Source: Rhexocercosporidium sp. MPI-PUGE-AT-0058 (taxonomy: Eukaryota > Ascomycota > Leotiomycetes > Helotiales). From it: a stretch of 64,000 bases of DNA. Each line of letters opens with the position of its first letter. Position 1 is the first letter of the stretch. The translations under genes were made by a program, and so were the position numbers. The notes beneath the pieces are model-generated. The model made no database searches. It was given only the letters and a program-made list of their open reading frames with translations, and had not been told where the DNA came from. The stretch is from NCBI GenBank assembly GCA_020746875.1, contig JAGTJL010000015.1, positions 744,001 to 808,000 of the forward strand, given 5' to 3'. Of the stretch, positions 20,744 through 32,110 are shown in pieces.

Positions 20744-21509
20744 TGTTCTTGTCGGTGATCATGAGGAAGATATCGAAGGAACGAGGTCGAGGAATCATAG
20801 AGGTCGAGGACTCATAAAGAATTACCGGTACCGCTAGTGCGCGGGCGTCTTTGTTTACCTATTGTTAACGTTCATCATTGTCGCGATGAGTTCACTTTCA
20901 ATCGTGAGCTTGCTGCACTAAGCCGCTTTAAGCATTTTGCCGGCCTTTCCCGCCTTACAAGACCTGGCCGGGCTGCCTGGATGCATGAAGTCCACGTCCA
21001 CGAGTACAGCACTATCTCTCCTGTTATATTGAAAATATATAGAGCTGTTTTGATTGGCCTGTGAAACTTGAAGGGTACCAACATGATGGTAATAATTTGC
21101 AGGGGAAACCAAATCGATTGAATGTGATGTGAAATTCGATCAGTGAATTGCCGGAGAGTTATTCACATATTTCACTTTCAATAGAGCATAAGATTGGGTT
21201 CTTGCTGTTTGCTAGTCAGATCACTACGCAGTCTCCGGATTCTAGACTTCAGCAGAGGCCAACCTGAAAATCTATGACATTTAGATATGCGCAGCTAAGA
21301 GCTGCACATTCCCATAGAGCACTACTCAAGAAGATCAAAGTCAAGTATTGAAATTCAAAGATCTTGGATTGTCCGAGTACCGTCAGGACCGCAACCTGAC
21401 TCAAAATGCCACAGCTCGTAGACACGAAGGTATATCTATCCCACACCTAAACGCCGCCATTCCATGCCATTTTGTCCACCAAGAACGCCACTAAAGAATT
21501 CATCTATGC
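20744..21509. other. Intergenic region, nothing recognised
   Basis: Lies between the SAC3 start and the LTV1 stop, both on the minus strand. It should carry the SAC3 promoter and LTV1 3' UTR. No coding evidence. Confidence 0.45.
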
Positions 21510-22730
21510 TCAAGCTCTCTGTGATCGGATGATCGCTGGACCCAACCCTTTCCGGACCTCATCCAATTGCTCCATTCCACTCTGATACTTGCCCTTCTTG
21601 ACAAATTTCTTGCCACTCATAGAATAGTTTCCTAGGAAATCATCCATAATACCATCAAAATCGCCTCTCACAGGTCCAGTGACACTTGATGCGGTAGATG
21701 ATGCCATAGATACGGAGGTCGTGTCGTCCATGTCCTCGTTGTACTGTTCTTCGATCCTCTCAAATCTAGCATCCAGAGTGGTAAGACCTTCGGTACGGAA
21801 CATGGACGAGGAGCTCATGGAGTAACTGGATGGATTCGTCAATGCACCCTTTCTCTTCTTTCGTCTACCTCCGTTGGTGGTAGTGGTCATCATAGATGAT
21901 TGAAAGTCTGACGGTGTTGCACGTGGCATGCTTGTCTTCTGTTGGTCCCTCTTGATGAAATCTGCTAGCCAGTTTCCGTCACCATGATCTTCTCGTTCGT
22001 CATTTGCCATCTCGGGAGTTGGTTGGGGGGCTTCTCTGTATTCTTTCGCAGGCTTCGCAGTGTCGTCCGATTCCCAACCGCCATCATCATCATCCCAGGC
22101 TCCCTCGTCAAACTCGTCTTCCTCGATTTCTTGCCCATCTTTTGCTAGCTCTCCAAAGATATCATCGTCATCGTCGACATAGGCATCATCCTCCAAAGCC
22201 ACAAGTACTTCTCTCAATCTTGGATCCATATCTGGCTGAAAACCGGCGAGTACATCTGGGACATCTTGCTGAGCCTGGTAAGTGACTTTACGAAGGTTCT
22301 TCGAAGGCAGAATCTCGTCATCTAAGAGCATTCTAGCCCGCTCATCGAGACTGACGTTCTTCAAAGCATCTTCCAGGGACTGTTGCTTCGCCTTGCCCTT
22401 ATTCTGTGTCGTAGGAGCCTCCACGAAGTATGCGTCTCCTGATCCAGATCCCAGATCCCGCATATGTTGCATGTAGTCGTATTCGGTATCATCGTAGTAG
22501 ATGCCATGATTCGCGGCCTCTCCCTCATTGTCCCTGATATGTTCTACCTCTGAGCCAAGTTCGGAGGCTAGATCGTCGATTTTCTTCGTTTTGTTGGAAT
22601 TGAGAGGGATAGTGGGGTTCAAGATCATAGAAGATGCCGACGCATCGTGAATCAGGGGATCATTTTGCGGGCGATGAAGGACCGTGAAATGGGTCGCCGT
22701 CTTCTTGTCAATCCATTTCTTTCGAGGCAT
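21510..22730 (-). CDS. LTV1: 40S ribosome biogenesis/export factor Ltv1
   Basis: Single exon, 406 residues. Ltv1 binds pre-40S particles and must leave, after phosphorylation, for the small subunit to mature. The N-terminus [20 protein letters not shown] followed by NDPLIHD is the family signature. The middle is very acidic ([20 protein letters not shown], then [11 protein letters not shown]). A conserved C-terminal region around [20 protein letters not shown] and [19 protein letters not shown] closes the protein. It is divergent from LSG1 at 291 bp, pairing a 40S with a 60S maturation factor. Confidence 0.93.
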   Translation of the reverse strand: MPRKKWIDKKTATHFTVLHRPQNDPLIHDASASSMILNPTIPLNSNKTKKIDDLASELGSEVEHIRDNEGEAANHGIYYDDTEYDYMQHMRDLGSGSGDAYFVEAPTTQNKGKAKQQSLEDALKNVSLDERARMLLDDEILPSKNLRKVTYQAQQDVPDVLAGFQPDMDPRLREVLVALEDDAYVDDDDDIFGELAKDGQEIEEDEFDEGAWDDDDGGWESDDTAKPAKEYREAPQPTPEMANDEREDHGDGNWLADFIKRDQQKTSMPRATPSDFQSSMMTTTTNGGRRKKRKGALTNPSSYSMSSSSMFRTEGLTTLDARFERIEEQYNEDMDDTTSVSMASSTASSVTGPVRGDFDGIMDDFLGNYSMSGKKFVKKGKYQSGMEQLDEVRKGLGPAIIRSQRA

Positions 22731-23021
22731 CTTGACGGTTTGTACTTGCGTTGTTTGTGGGCGGTCGTTAGGTCTAGAAATTATTTCGAGAAATGCTTGC
22801 GACCCGGTAAAAAAATTGGCGCGGGGTCGAAATTTGCGTCACCGTAGCACCGTAGAATTTGCCCCCTCTACTTTATCAATGCTCGATAATCAAACAACCC
22901 CTCCACACAGATACCACAGAACTCTTTACAAATTCTCAAACAAGTAGAAAGTTCCTGTGCAAACTCTACGGCATCTTGCCACTACACAAAACACAATCAT
23001 CTGTAACGAGCCCAAGCCAAG
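22731..23021. promoter_or_regulatory. Shared LTV1/LSG1 promoter region
   Basis: 291 bp separate the start codons of two divergent ribosome-assembly genes. A-runs joined to T-runs, resembling the RRPE element (AAAAATTTT-like) of yeast ribosome-biogenesis promoters, occur near 22808-22818 (TAAAAAAATTGG) and 22828-22838 (TCGAAATTTGCG). The shared control is inferred. Confidence 0.45.
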
Positions 23022-25110
23022 ATGGTTCTCGCAAAATCCAAAAATGCCGTCGGGCTGGGAAACAGGTACGAATGATGACCAATATTTAGGACAATGTGCT
23101 AATTTCTATAGTCTGATGAACGATCGGTTCGGAAAGGGAAAAGGTGCAGACCGGAAGAAGGTTACAACCGCAGGAATCCACAGAATAAATCATGCCACAG
23201 GAGAGACGGTAGGCGCAACCAAGAACGGGATATTCGAATGAGACTGACACACATCAGTATGTCACCAACGACCGGAAGGAGGCCAGTTGGGTCAAGATGC
23301 GATCAGTTACGGAACAGGCGGCCTTAGATGAGTTCTTGTCAACAGCAGAGTTGGCAGGTACGGATTTCACTGCCGAAAAGATGAACAATGTCAAAATTAT
23401 CCACACTGATCAGAAGAACCCATATCTCCTATCGGCAGCAGAAGAGCGAGCCGCGGTTGGAAAGCAAAAGGCACACAAGGATAGACTCACTGTCCCACGA
23501 AGACCGAAATGGGATTCGTCCACAACTCCCGAGCAACTCGACCGAATGGAGAGAGACAGTCTCTTGGAGTGGCGCAGAGGTCTGGCGGAGTTGCAGGAGA
23601 ACAACGATCTGCTTATGACACCCTTTGAGAGAAATTTGGAGGTTTGGAGACAGCTGTGGAGAGTTATTGAGAGATCCGATTTGGTTGTGCAAATTGTGGA
23701 TGCTCGTAATCCTTTACTGTTTCGTTCCGATGATTTGGAGAAATATGTCAAGGCTGTCGATTCCAGGAAGGAGAATCTTCTGCTCGTTAATAAGGCGGAC
23801 ATGTTGACTTTCGACCAACGTCAGTCATGGGCTGATTACTTCGAGGCTGCTGGGATATCCTACAAGTTTTTCTCGGCTAGTCTGGCGAAGGAGATGAACG
23901 AGACTCGGGAATTTGATTCGGATGAAGCGGAGAGTGAGGAGGACGAGGATGAAGCGGAGCCTTCTGGATCAATGCTTTCTAAGAAGGCCCAAGCACTCGA
24001 TATCAAGGACGAGGAAGAATCTGAAGATGAAGATGACGAGGAGGAAGAAGCAGAGGATGATAGGACTCGGATCTTGACCGTGGACGAGTTGGAGGCTCTC
24101 TTCTTATTACATGCTCCTGATAATCAAGGTGAGGTTTGAGTGCTTCACTGTTATGGCTTTCCTAACACATTACAGATGCGGACTCGGAGAATCCAAGAAA
24201 AACACAGATCGGACTTGTGGGATACCCTAACGTTGGAAAGTCTTCTACTATCAATGCCTTGATTGGATCTAAAAAAGTGTCCGTTTCATCAACACCAGGA
24301 AAGACGAAGCATTTCCAAACCATTCATTTGAGTGAGAAGGTTTTGCTGTGCGATTGCCCCGGTCTCGTGTTCCCCAATTTCGCCACAACCAAGGCGGAGC
24401 TTGTCTGCAACGGCATTCTACCTATCGATCAGCTGAGAGAATTTACAGGTCCAGCTGGACTTGTCGCCAAGAGGATACCTCAACATTTCCTCGAAGCTCT
24501 GTATGGTATGAAAATTCAGATTCGGCCATTGGAAGAAGGTGGAACTGGAACGCCAACCGCAGAGGAGATTTTGTCTGCCTACGCAAAGGCTAGAGGCTTC
24601 ACAAGAACCGGACAAGGTCAACCAGATGAGTCAAGAGCGGCCAGATATATTCTGAAGGACTATGTCAACGGCAAACTTCTTTTCTGTCAGCCACCTCCAC
24701 TGGATATTGATCCGATTGAGTTCAACAAGGAGCTTTACGACGAGGGCCACCTTCCAGAGAAGAGACGATTAGCATTGGCATCTATGGATTCTCACGCTGA
24801 TGATGTAGCGTCCGTTACAGCCTCGGACATGGTCCCATTGGAGCAAGGATCAAAATCCAAGAAGCTCGATGGTGCTTTCTTCGCTCAAGGACAGGGAAAT
24901 TCAGCACATCTACGAATGCCATTCAACCACAAGTACAGCGAGCAAGGAACGGCCAGTGGCAAGCAGCTTTCAGGACGGAAACAGAAGACTTTGTTGGCAT
25001 TGGAGAAGGACTTGGACCCAAATGATGTCAAGATGCTGACAAGCAAGAAGCACTTCAAAAATGGCACCAAGGGCAACGGGAAGCGGAGAGCAGATTACTT
25101 TGCGGACTAA
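23022..25110 (+). CDS. LSG1: 60S subunit GTPase Lsg1 (circularly permuted)
   Basis: Cytoplasmic GTPase that releases the export adaptor Nmd3 from pre-60S subunits. Exons 23022-23065, 23112-23208, 23258-24128, 24176-25110; 648 residues. The G motifs are in permuted order, as in the YlqF/Lsg1 family: G4 (LLVNKADML, about residue 228) comes before G1 (GYPNVGKSSTINAL, about 353) and G3 (DCPGLVFP). Between them is an acidic insert (SEEDEDEAEPSG, then a long D/E run), typical of eukaryotic Lsg1. The N-terminus MVLAKSKNAVGLGNS and the basic C-terminus with KKHFKNGTKGNGKRR fit ribosome binding. The tiny first exon (44 nt) is supported by phase and by the conserved GLG(N/R) start. Confidence 0.94.
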
Positions 25111-26109
25111 CACTGTCGAGTTCGACTTCTGCGTTATTAGCTTCACTTTAATGCTTCATGATTGGGTGGTGGCTCGGGATCTGGCGGAATGGTTTTTGCA
25201 TTTGGGAGGAGTTTGTGATATGGTAGTTTCCAACTATCAGCCATGTTAGTCAAAAACAAAATACCTAAGCGAATGGAACGATCTCTCCACTATTGACAGT
25301 AAATCGTCTAATCTAAGGAGTATGCAGGCACAACAGTGTCTTTCATTCGTAGGTACGGTGAACTGAGAAGTTTATTTCTCGGCTCGGCAAGTCCACGTAT
25401 TCGATGCTGCAGTGACATACAGTCAGTGAATGGGCAATACTCTGTTGACGAACCATGTATACAAATCGGCTTTCGAACCTTTTGACTCGGCAAAGCTCAA
25501 ATAAAGTATTGGTTACTAAATTCTAGGTTTGAAATTTGACAAGCTACATGCAAGTCAAAAGCCAGCAGCAATGGCACACGAGATAAATGTACATCATAGC
25601 ATCTGGAAGTGTCGAGTATTCATTTCTGTGTTTGAGTAACAGGAAGTACTTCTACCGGAAGCACCAGAAAGTAAGTAAAGTGATTAGTCATCGGCATTGA
25701 AGAAGAATATACGAGGAATGCCAAAGTCAGGACATGGCAAGAGGGGTAAAGCCTCGGGGATACTTCAATTATGAAATGGTAACCGAGATCAACTATAAGC
25801 AATTGACAATAATGGGCCGATTAAAAGGAAATGTCGTATCAGAATTTGGGATCTCGGTATTGTTGCAGTCGATGTATTATTTTCAGGCCCGGAATTTGAA
25901 ATGGACCTCGGCCTGGCAGCCCCTGGCAGCCGAGAGACTTCCGTTGAGAGTGTGGAGAAGCTGGGGGTGAGCTAAATGTAACCAGACCACCGACTTAAAT
26001 GTCCCCTCTCTGTAACACTTCTCTTCTTTTGTATTACTGCTCGTTCTCTTCATCTTGAACATCCATCTACGTATCCAAAAAGATCAAACAGTAGGAAGAA
26101 TCAATAAAC
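25111..26109. other. Intergenic region, nothing recognised
   Basis: About 1 kb between LSG1 and the acyl-CoA dehydrogenase gene, both on the plus strand. Only short frames. The CT-rich stretch near 26015-26060 is typical of fungal promoters just upstream of a transcription start. Confidence 0.45.
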
Positions 26110-27703
26110 ATGTCAGATCTTATTCCCATTCTTGTAAGTTGCCCCTCAGCTCCCCCTCCTTCCTAGTGACTCCAATTCTGATACTACTCTCCAGGCCGCT
26201 GGCAGAGTCAGCGAGAATGCAAAGAAGACTCTCGATATCGTGAAGAAGTTCGTTGAGGAGAGATGTATCCCGTAAGCTCTATCCTGCTCTTCTGCAATTC
26301 AATGCTTTCAAGCATCGTCAAATTGTCTCCGTCAGCACAAGCTGACCATTTCTCGCAGAGCCGACCCCATCTTCGCAGCACAAGTCGAACAAGGCGGCAA
26401 CAGATGGAACCACCATCCGTCTGTCATCGATGACCTCAAGAAGGAGGCACAAGCGCTTGGATTATGGAACATGTTCTTGCCCAAGGGCCACTACAAGGAG
26501 TCGCCTGGCTTCACGAACGTCGAGTACGGATTGATGGCAGAATGGCTCGGCAAGTCAAGATGTGCTTCCGAGGCTGTCAACTGCGCTGCTCCAGATACTG
26601 GGAACATGGAAGTGTTGGCGAAGTATGGAAACGAGGCACAAAAAAAGCAATGGTTAAAGCCATTGATGGACGGCGAGATCCGTTCCGCTTTCTTGATGAC
26701 TGAGCCGGATATTGCTTCTTCTGATGCCACAAATATCCAGCTGAGCATGAAAAAGGATGGCAACGACTGGATCTTGAATGGCGACGTTAGTCCCCTAACT
26801 ATCTAACGAAATCGATACCGTACTGATGGCTCGCAGAAATGGTGGTCAAGTGGAGCTGGAGATCCTCGATGCAAGATCTATATTGTCATGGGCAAGAGTG
26901 ATCCAGGAAACAAGGACACATACAAGCAACAATCCGTTATCCTAGTGCCAGCCGACACCCCAGGCATCACCATCAACAGAATGTTGTCTGTTTACGGTTA
27001 CGACGATGCTCCTCACGGACACGGCCATCTCACATTCAAGAACGTTCGGGTCCCAGCTTCCAACATGGTTCTCGGCCCTGGTCGTGGTTTCGAGATCATC
27101 CAAGGTCGTCTTGGTCCAGGACGTATCCATCACTGCATGCGAACAATTGGTGCCGTAAGTATTAACAGCTCACCAAATTTGAGTAAAGCTAACCACTATC
27201 AGGCCGAGAAAGCTCTGGAGTGGATGCTTCTCCGAATCAACGACCCAAGGAAGGCAACCTTCGGCAAGCAGCTGAAAGAGCATGGTGTCATCCTCGAATG
27301 GGTTGCGAAGTCCCGCATTGAAATCGATGCTGCCCGCCTTGTCGTTCTCAATGCAGCAATGAAGGTTGACGATTTCGGAGCCAAGGGAGCCCTCAAAGAG
27401 ATCGGTGAAGCCAAGGTTCTGGTTCCTCAAATGGGCCTTACGGTTATCGATCGTGCCGTTCAATGCTTCGGAGGTGCCGGTGTCTCTCAAGATACTCCGC
27501 TCGCCAATATGTGGGCGAACATCCGAACGTTGAGATTAGCTGATGGACCCGATGAGGTCCACTTGCAACAACTGGGCAAGAATGAGAACAAGAGGGGCAA
27601 GGTTGTGACTGACAATATTGTCAAACAGCAAGGCATCACGAAGGAGTTATTCGCCAAGTACAACACCAGCCTCTCGCAGCCTGGCCCCCAATCGAAACTG
27701 TAG
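26110..27703 (+). CDS. Acyl-CoA dehydrogenase, ACAD10/11-like
   Basis: FAD-dependent oxidation of an acyl-CoA to the enoyl-CoA, in mitochondria or peroxisomes. Exons 26110-26133, 26195-26271, 26359-26785, 26837-27154, 27203-27703; 448 residues. The first exon codes only eight residues (MSDLIPIL). The third intron has a non-consensus GTTAGT donor, but phase and the conserved NGDKWWSSGA join support it. Landmarks: [17 protein letters not shown] (flavin-binding loop), [44 protein letters not shown], and the C-terminal helical domain with [18 protein letters not shown] and [11 protein letters not shown]. These match the ACAD10/11 and fungal homologue subgroup rather than the short-chain mitochondrial enzymes. 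The chain length used is not evident. Confidence 0.92.
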
Positions 27704-28227
27704 ATAGTTTTGTTTCAATTTGATGTACTTAGTGAAATTGGAGAGCCATCTGCCAATCATATTACTCATGTTCCTCTGCACGAACATTAAAGTTGGTGTC
27801 GGCTCTGTCCCAGCCCAGCGGACAGCCAGTAAACAAAGGCGCGACGAGCCTGCACCTTCCCTCATGATCCGATCCTTGCCCAAATGAAATTAATAGGCCA
27901 GAACACTACCATGCAAAGAGAACAACGATTTGTGAGTCAAGTTTTTGACAGGATCCCCTGATCGTAGCCAGGAGCATGGTTTCTAGGTGGGGCGAATCGT
28001 CACTTTCTCGGCAGTGGAATCAATCGGTTGCCCCGTAGCAACGGTCATGTTGACATTGCAACCACCAAAAGGCACCTACTCGTGAAACCCTTTTAAACTA
28101 CAAAAACCTTCACCACTACTACATTGCACCATCTCAATTCACTCTCCCAGACCTCATCAATCTCATTCGAAATCCCTTTCAAGCTACAATTCTACGATCC
28201 AAATCAGCAAAGCAATCCAAATTCGAT
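27704..28227. other. Intergenic region, nothing recognised
   Basis: Carries the 3' end of the acyl-CoA dehydrogenase gene and the promoter of the Spo12-like gene. A pyrimidine- and CA-rich leader precedes 28228. No coding signal. Confidence 0.45.
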
Positions 28228-28735
28228 ATGTCTTCCAACGTTCTCGCCGACCGCGACGTCAACGCCGCTGCGCAGAATAAGGTCGTGGATGTGGATGCGA
28301 AGCCAGATGTCAAGAGCATGGAGTATCATCGCCAGGTCTTACAGTCTAAGCTTGAGGAGAGCAAGTAAGTATTCTCCTTCAGTACATCCGCTCATTTCCA
28401 ACGCAACTCGCAAAGTCAATAGAGGGGCATCCAGCTAACTCTTCACTCCCAGGGGCGAAGCAACCTACATCTCCCCCTCCGACAACATCATGAGCCCCTG
28501 CACAGCCAAGCTCTCCGCATACCGCAACAAGCAAGTCGGAAAGTAAGCAGATTCTCTTCCCCTTCGATCAGAATAAAATCCCAATACTGACGATTACACC
28601 AGGGCCAAGCCAAGATCCCTCTTCGCAAAGACATCTGCCAAAAACCTCTCTGCACCAAACGGCAATATCTTCGGCTCTACCGAGTTCACCTCAGCCTCAA
28701 AACCAGGTGCAGAGGACCAGAAGATGGAAGGCTAA
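28228..28735 (+). CDS. Spo12-like mitotic-exit protein
   Basis: Exons 28228-28364, 28453-28542, 28603-28735; 119 residues. Both introns split AA|G codons with good GTAAGT/GTAAGC donors. The core YISPSDNIMSPCTAKLSAYR matches the Spo12 family motif (SPxDNxxSPCTxKL), followed by KAKPRSLFAK. In yeasts Spo12 acts in the FEAR pathway that releases Cdc14 in anaphase; the SP sites are candidate CDK sites. The protein is otherwise low complexity. Too small to carry another domain. Confidence 0.82.
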
Positions 28736-29347
28736 TGGAGCATACGCTCTGTCTGTCTTGTACGAGCGGTACCCTTCTACAACACCCCTTTTATCCGCAT
28801 TGTGACACGGCGGTGTACGATATTTCTCTTTAGACGACGACTGGACAGTACGGAAGAGCAGACGAATAGCATACTTCATATCGGCTTCTTCTGTTGTTTC
28901 TCAATATTCCGGGACTGGTTCATACGCGCGAAAATTTCTTCTTTTACGAATACCGGATAAGAGCCAAGTTTGCTGGCGATATCCTTAGTCACGAATAGGG
29001 CTTGTTGATGGGGTGGAATTTTATGAAAGAAAGGAAATAAAACCTTTGGGGTGGCTAGGATAGGGTAGGGTAGGGTGGGTGACAGGATGGACTGCTAATG
29101 GCATCTGGCATGGGTACTGGAGTTCTTGTGGCACGCTTTCGTTGCTTTTATTCTAGGACTGCGGTGTTGATTGGACATTGGGCAATGCTATGAAATGACT
29201 TTATACCAACATTCTATTCCCGACATATTTGCACTTTGTGAGATATGGCGATTGCCAGAAGAAATTGAAGAATGGCTCTAGTAATCGTTATGCGGCATTG
29301 TCAGCTATCGAGAAAGGAACGCCTCAACTCCCACCAGCAGCTAACAG
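28736..29347. other. Convergent intergenic region with a G-rich tract
   Basis: Lies between the 3' ends of the Spo12-like gene and RBG1. It contains GGG runs spaced by one or two bases at 29063-29079 (listed separately). No gene seen. Confidence 0.5.
29063..29079 (+). repeat. (TAGGG)3-like tract, potential G-quadruplex
   Basis: Four GGG runs at 29063-65, 29068-70, 29073-75 and 29077-79 with loops TA, TA and T. This fits the simple G-quadruplex pattern on the plus strand. It sits in the 3' convergent space, not in a promoter. Confidence 0.6.
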
Positions 29348-30757
29348 CTAAGCCTTGAAAGCACTGATGATCGAAACCACATCCTCGTCAGCAACCATAT
29401 GTCCAAGCCCAACTCGCTGAGGTATATGCCTAGCACTAGCACCCCACACCATAGCATACTTAAACGTATCCTTCAGCGTCCTATGAATCTGATCACACAC
29501 ATCCTCAATCGTGCTCTTACTCCTCACGATCAACGCCTCGGAGAAATCAGGATCCACGCCCTTCCGCTTCGTATAAATCCGAATCAGCTTCAACTCATCC
29601 CAGCACCTTTCCACCACATCCTGGATACCCAAGTCGAGCTCGCAGCTCATGACGACCGTATGTGGTTCGCGGGCCAATTTGTCGAGGAAGTCGAGGGACA
29701 CGCTGTCGATCTTGTTGTACACGTAGAGACACTTGATGTATTTCCGGTGGTCTTTCATGATAACGTCGATGAAGTCATCTACAGTCACATTCTCGTCTCG
29801 GACTAGAACTTCGCAGTTCAGGATCTTGTAGTCTCGGAGGATGTTGTAGACCATCTTCTGATCGATATTCTTTGGCGGGTTCTGGAATGTGATTTTCATG
29901 CCTCCAGCTGTTTTGGGCTTGAGGTAGATGTTCCTACTCCCATTCAACAGCTACCCAGACATAGCAAGAAGCTAGAGAGGGGGAGAGAGACTTACGGTGG
30001 TTCCCTATTCAACCTAATCCCCACTGCCTCCAATTCCGCCTCCAGTAAACTCCTCTGCTCGGCCTTCTTCGTAGCATCTAGAATCATCAAAATCATATCA
30101 CTCGTCTTCGCCGCCGAGATAACCTGTCTTCCTCGGCCCTTCCCTTCAGCAGCCCCCTCAATAATACCTGGCAAATCGAGGATCTGGATCTCAGCTCCAC
30201 CATACTCGAGAACACCAGGGATGGCAGTGAGAGTAGTGAAAGAGTAAGCCGCGACCTCGGATTTCGTCTTGGTGATCTTGGAAAGGAAGGTGGATTTTCC
30301 GACGGATGGGAATCCGACGAGCGCTATGCGTGCGTCGCCGCTCTTGCTCACGTCGAAGCCGGCTCCTCCTCCGCCTCCTGCGCCTGGGCCTGGCTCGAGG
30401 AGTTGGGCTCTGTAGCGAGCGAGTTTTCTAAGGTGTGCTGAGCAGGGTCATCCTTGAGTTGACAGAGCATACTCACCCTTTTAGAAGACCAAGATGATAT
30501 TCTGAACAAAGTCATAACCATCAGTAAATTCCCCATACCGATTAGTATTTCAGTGTGCATACCGGTAGCCTTATTCTCTAATATCAAGTCAGTAAATATT
30601 CATGCAAGGAATCGTCCCCGACGGGTGAGGGGCGTGGCGGGGTACTCGCTCTGCGTCCTCCGCATCTCATCCTCAATCCTGCATCATTTCAGCACACGAA
30701 CATCCCCTTCACTTCCTCATAAACTCACTCCTTGATCTTCTCCGTAATGTTCACCAT
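29348..30757 (-). CDS. RBG1: DRG-family GTPase Rbg1/DRG1
   Basis: Ribosome-associated translational GTPase that works with a DFRP partner (Tma46 in yeast). Six exons, 371 residues: 30757-30729, 30678-30650, 30577-30563, 30501-30477, 30427-29996, 29933-29348. The first four are micro-exons of 29, 29, 15 and 25 nt. Joined, they give [20 protein letters not shown], then [19 protein letters not shown], which matches DRG N-termini. The second intron has no GT donor and appears to be GC-AG (A|GCGAGT). Then come the Gly-rich [14 protein letters not shown] linker, G1 [10 protein letters not shown]3 [16 protein letters not shown], the HTH insert region, G4 NKID, and the C-terminal TGS domain ending [17 protein letters not shown]. 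Confidence 0.92.
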
Positions 30758-31187
30758 CTTGGCGGTATTTGGTGCGCAACACACTTGATTTGCTAACTCG
30801 CAAAACTAATGAGAATCCGATAATATCGCTTCGAGGAATTGAAGTCGGTGTGGAGTGGCAATTTAATGACGCTAAGCTCTTTTTGGCTACTCATCGCCTC
30901 ATTTATCCTATCTCGCTTCCAGGTTCTTCTTCGTTTTGACGCAATGAGTACTTACCTTAGACATCTTAAGAAGATCAGAGTTGTGAATACCTATTTACTC
31001 TGTGATGCAAAGGGTGACGCTTATTCTCTCTATTTGTGTGGAAATTTCAAATTTCCCCAAAGAAATGCTTCAAAGTCACAGTGAACTTGAGGGGATTATT
31101 AGAACTTAGGCATGCTTTTCACAAGTTGCACGAACAGTAATTGTCATCAGGGTCATAGTTTTTTCCCGGGGTATTTCATTTGTTAAT
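30758..31187. other. Intergenic region, nothing recognised
   Basis: About 430 bp between the RBG1 start and the stop of the first small membrane gene. AT-rich, with no coding support. Confidence 0.4.
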
Positions 31188-31571
31188 CTACCGATAGATG
31201 CCCTTGTTGAACCCAGGAAGGTGCTCAATACCATCTCTCATCTCATCCGTCAAGGGGTTATTCCCAGCGAAAACCTCCATAGACAATGTCAACAGCAGTG
31301 TGCACATGAACATACAGAATACGACGAGAAATATGAAGATAACTATCGACCAGTTAGGATACTTCTCGCAGAATACCTTCATGGGATCTAAGCACTTCCT
31401 ACGAACAATATTCTTCTTCTTCTCAGGCTGCTGAGGAAGAGGGTTTGTGTTAGGCGACGGTGCTACCACTGCAGCTGGTGCTCTGGCTACACCGCGTGGA
31501 GTGAGATTACCGAGCTCGATGTCTCTGAAGCCTGGTAGTTGGGCTACGTTTGGACGGGAGAAGTCCGTCAT
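31188..31571 (-). CDS. Small tail-anchored-like membrane protein 1 of tandem trio
   Basis: Intronless, 127 residues. No signal peptide. The N-terminus MTDFSRPN, then RDIELGNL, then PSPNTNPLPQQ, are motifs shared with the two following minus-strand genes. A basic stretch (KKKNIVRRK) precedes one hydrophobic segment (about residues 74-98, WSIVIFIFLVVFCMFMCTLL) and a 29-residue tail ending HLPGFNKGIYR. Basic residues before the helix suggest the N-terminal part faces the cytosol. A TATATA box lies about 130 bp upstream of the start. No known family recognised. The shared motifs make translation likely even though the gene is short. Confidence 0.7.
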   Translation of the reverse strand: MTDFSRPNVAQLPGFRDIELGNLTPRGVARAPAAVVAPSPNTNPLPQQPEKKKNIVRRKCLDPMKVFCEKYPNWSIVIFIFLVVFCMFMCTLLLTLSMEVFAGNNPLTDEMRDGIEHLPGFNKGIYR

Positions 31572-31699
31572 GTTGGTTGGTGGATGTAGTATGTTGTAAG
31601 TAGCGTGGAAGTTCTCCAGTTTAGTGTGCTTGTTAGATTTACTTGGTATCTGCCCCTCGAGCTGATTTGAAAGTGCTCACCAGCTGATGAGAGGAGAGG

Positions 31700-31707
31700 T
31701 ATATATA
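31700..31707 (-). promoter_or_regulatory. TATA box of trio gene 1
   Basis: TATATATA-like sequence about 130 bp upstream of the start codon at 31571. Compare the similar box of trio gene 2. Confidence 0.5.
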
Positions 31708-32110
31708 AAAAGAGGGACAATTTGTTCTCGGATGAACAATGCATTACCCTGAACAAACATCTTCACAAGTGGAAGCCTGTCGCTTTGCATACCTTGACCC
31801 TTCTTTGTTGGTAGTTTTCCTTTTCTTGCCTCAGACAAGTTGGAAGCCCGCATCGTTGTTTCTGGTAGTTTGTAGTTATTAATGGCAAAATCACAATAGT
31901 TTTTCGTTACACCAAAACGAACAAAGAAGCTTGCAGACATCGATTAAGCACAGAAGCTTTACTCGGTATTCGGCACTCGTTAATTTACACTTACATTAGA
32001 CAGACATCACTTGCAAAATGAAGACACTTTTATGGGTATTTAGTTTTTTAATTTGTTAATCCTGCCTATCAAATTACTCTACTCCTCAACTCCAACTCAT
32101 ACCCCTCTAC
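31708..32110. other. Intergenic region between trio genes 1 and 2
   Basis: AT-rich, no gene seen. A short TACC tetranucleotide run lies at about 32107-32119, where it meets the stop of gene 2. Confidence 0.4.

Noticed and set aside
29061..29080. Interstitial telomere repeat
   Set aside because: Only about three TAGGG units with a 5-base period. Fungal telomeres are TTAGGG (6-base), and the surrounding sequence is ordinary intergenic DNA.
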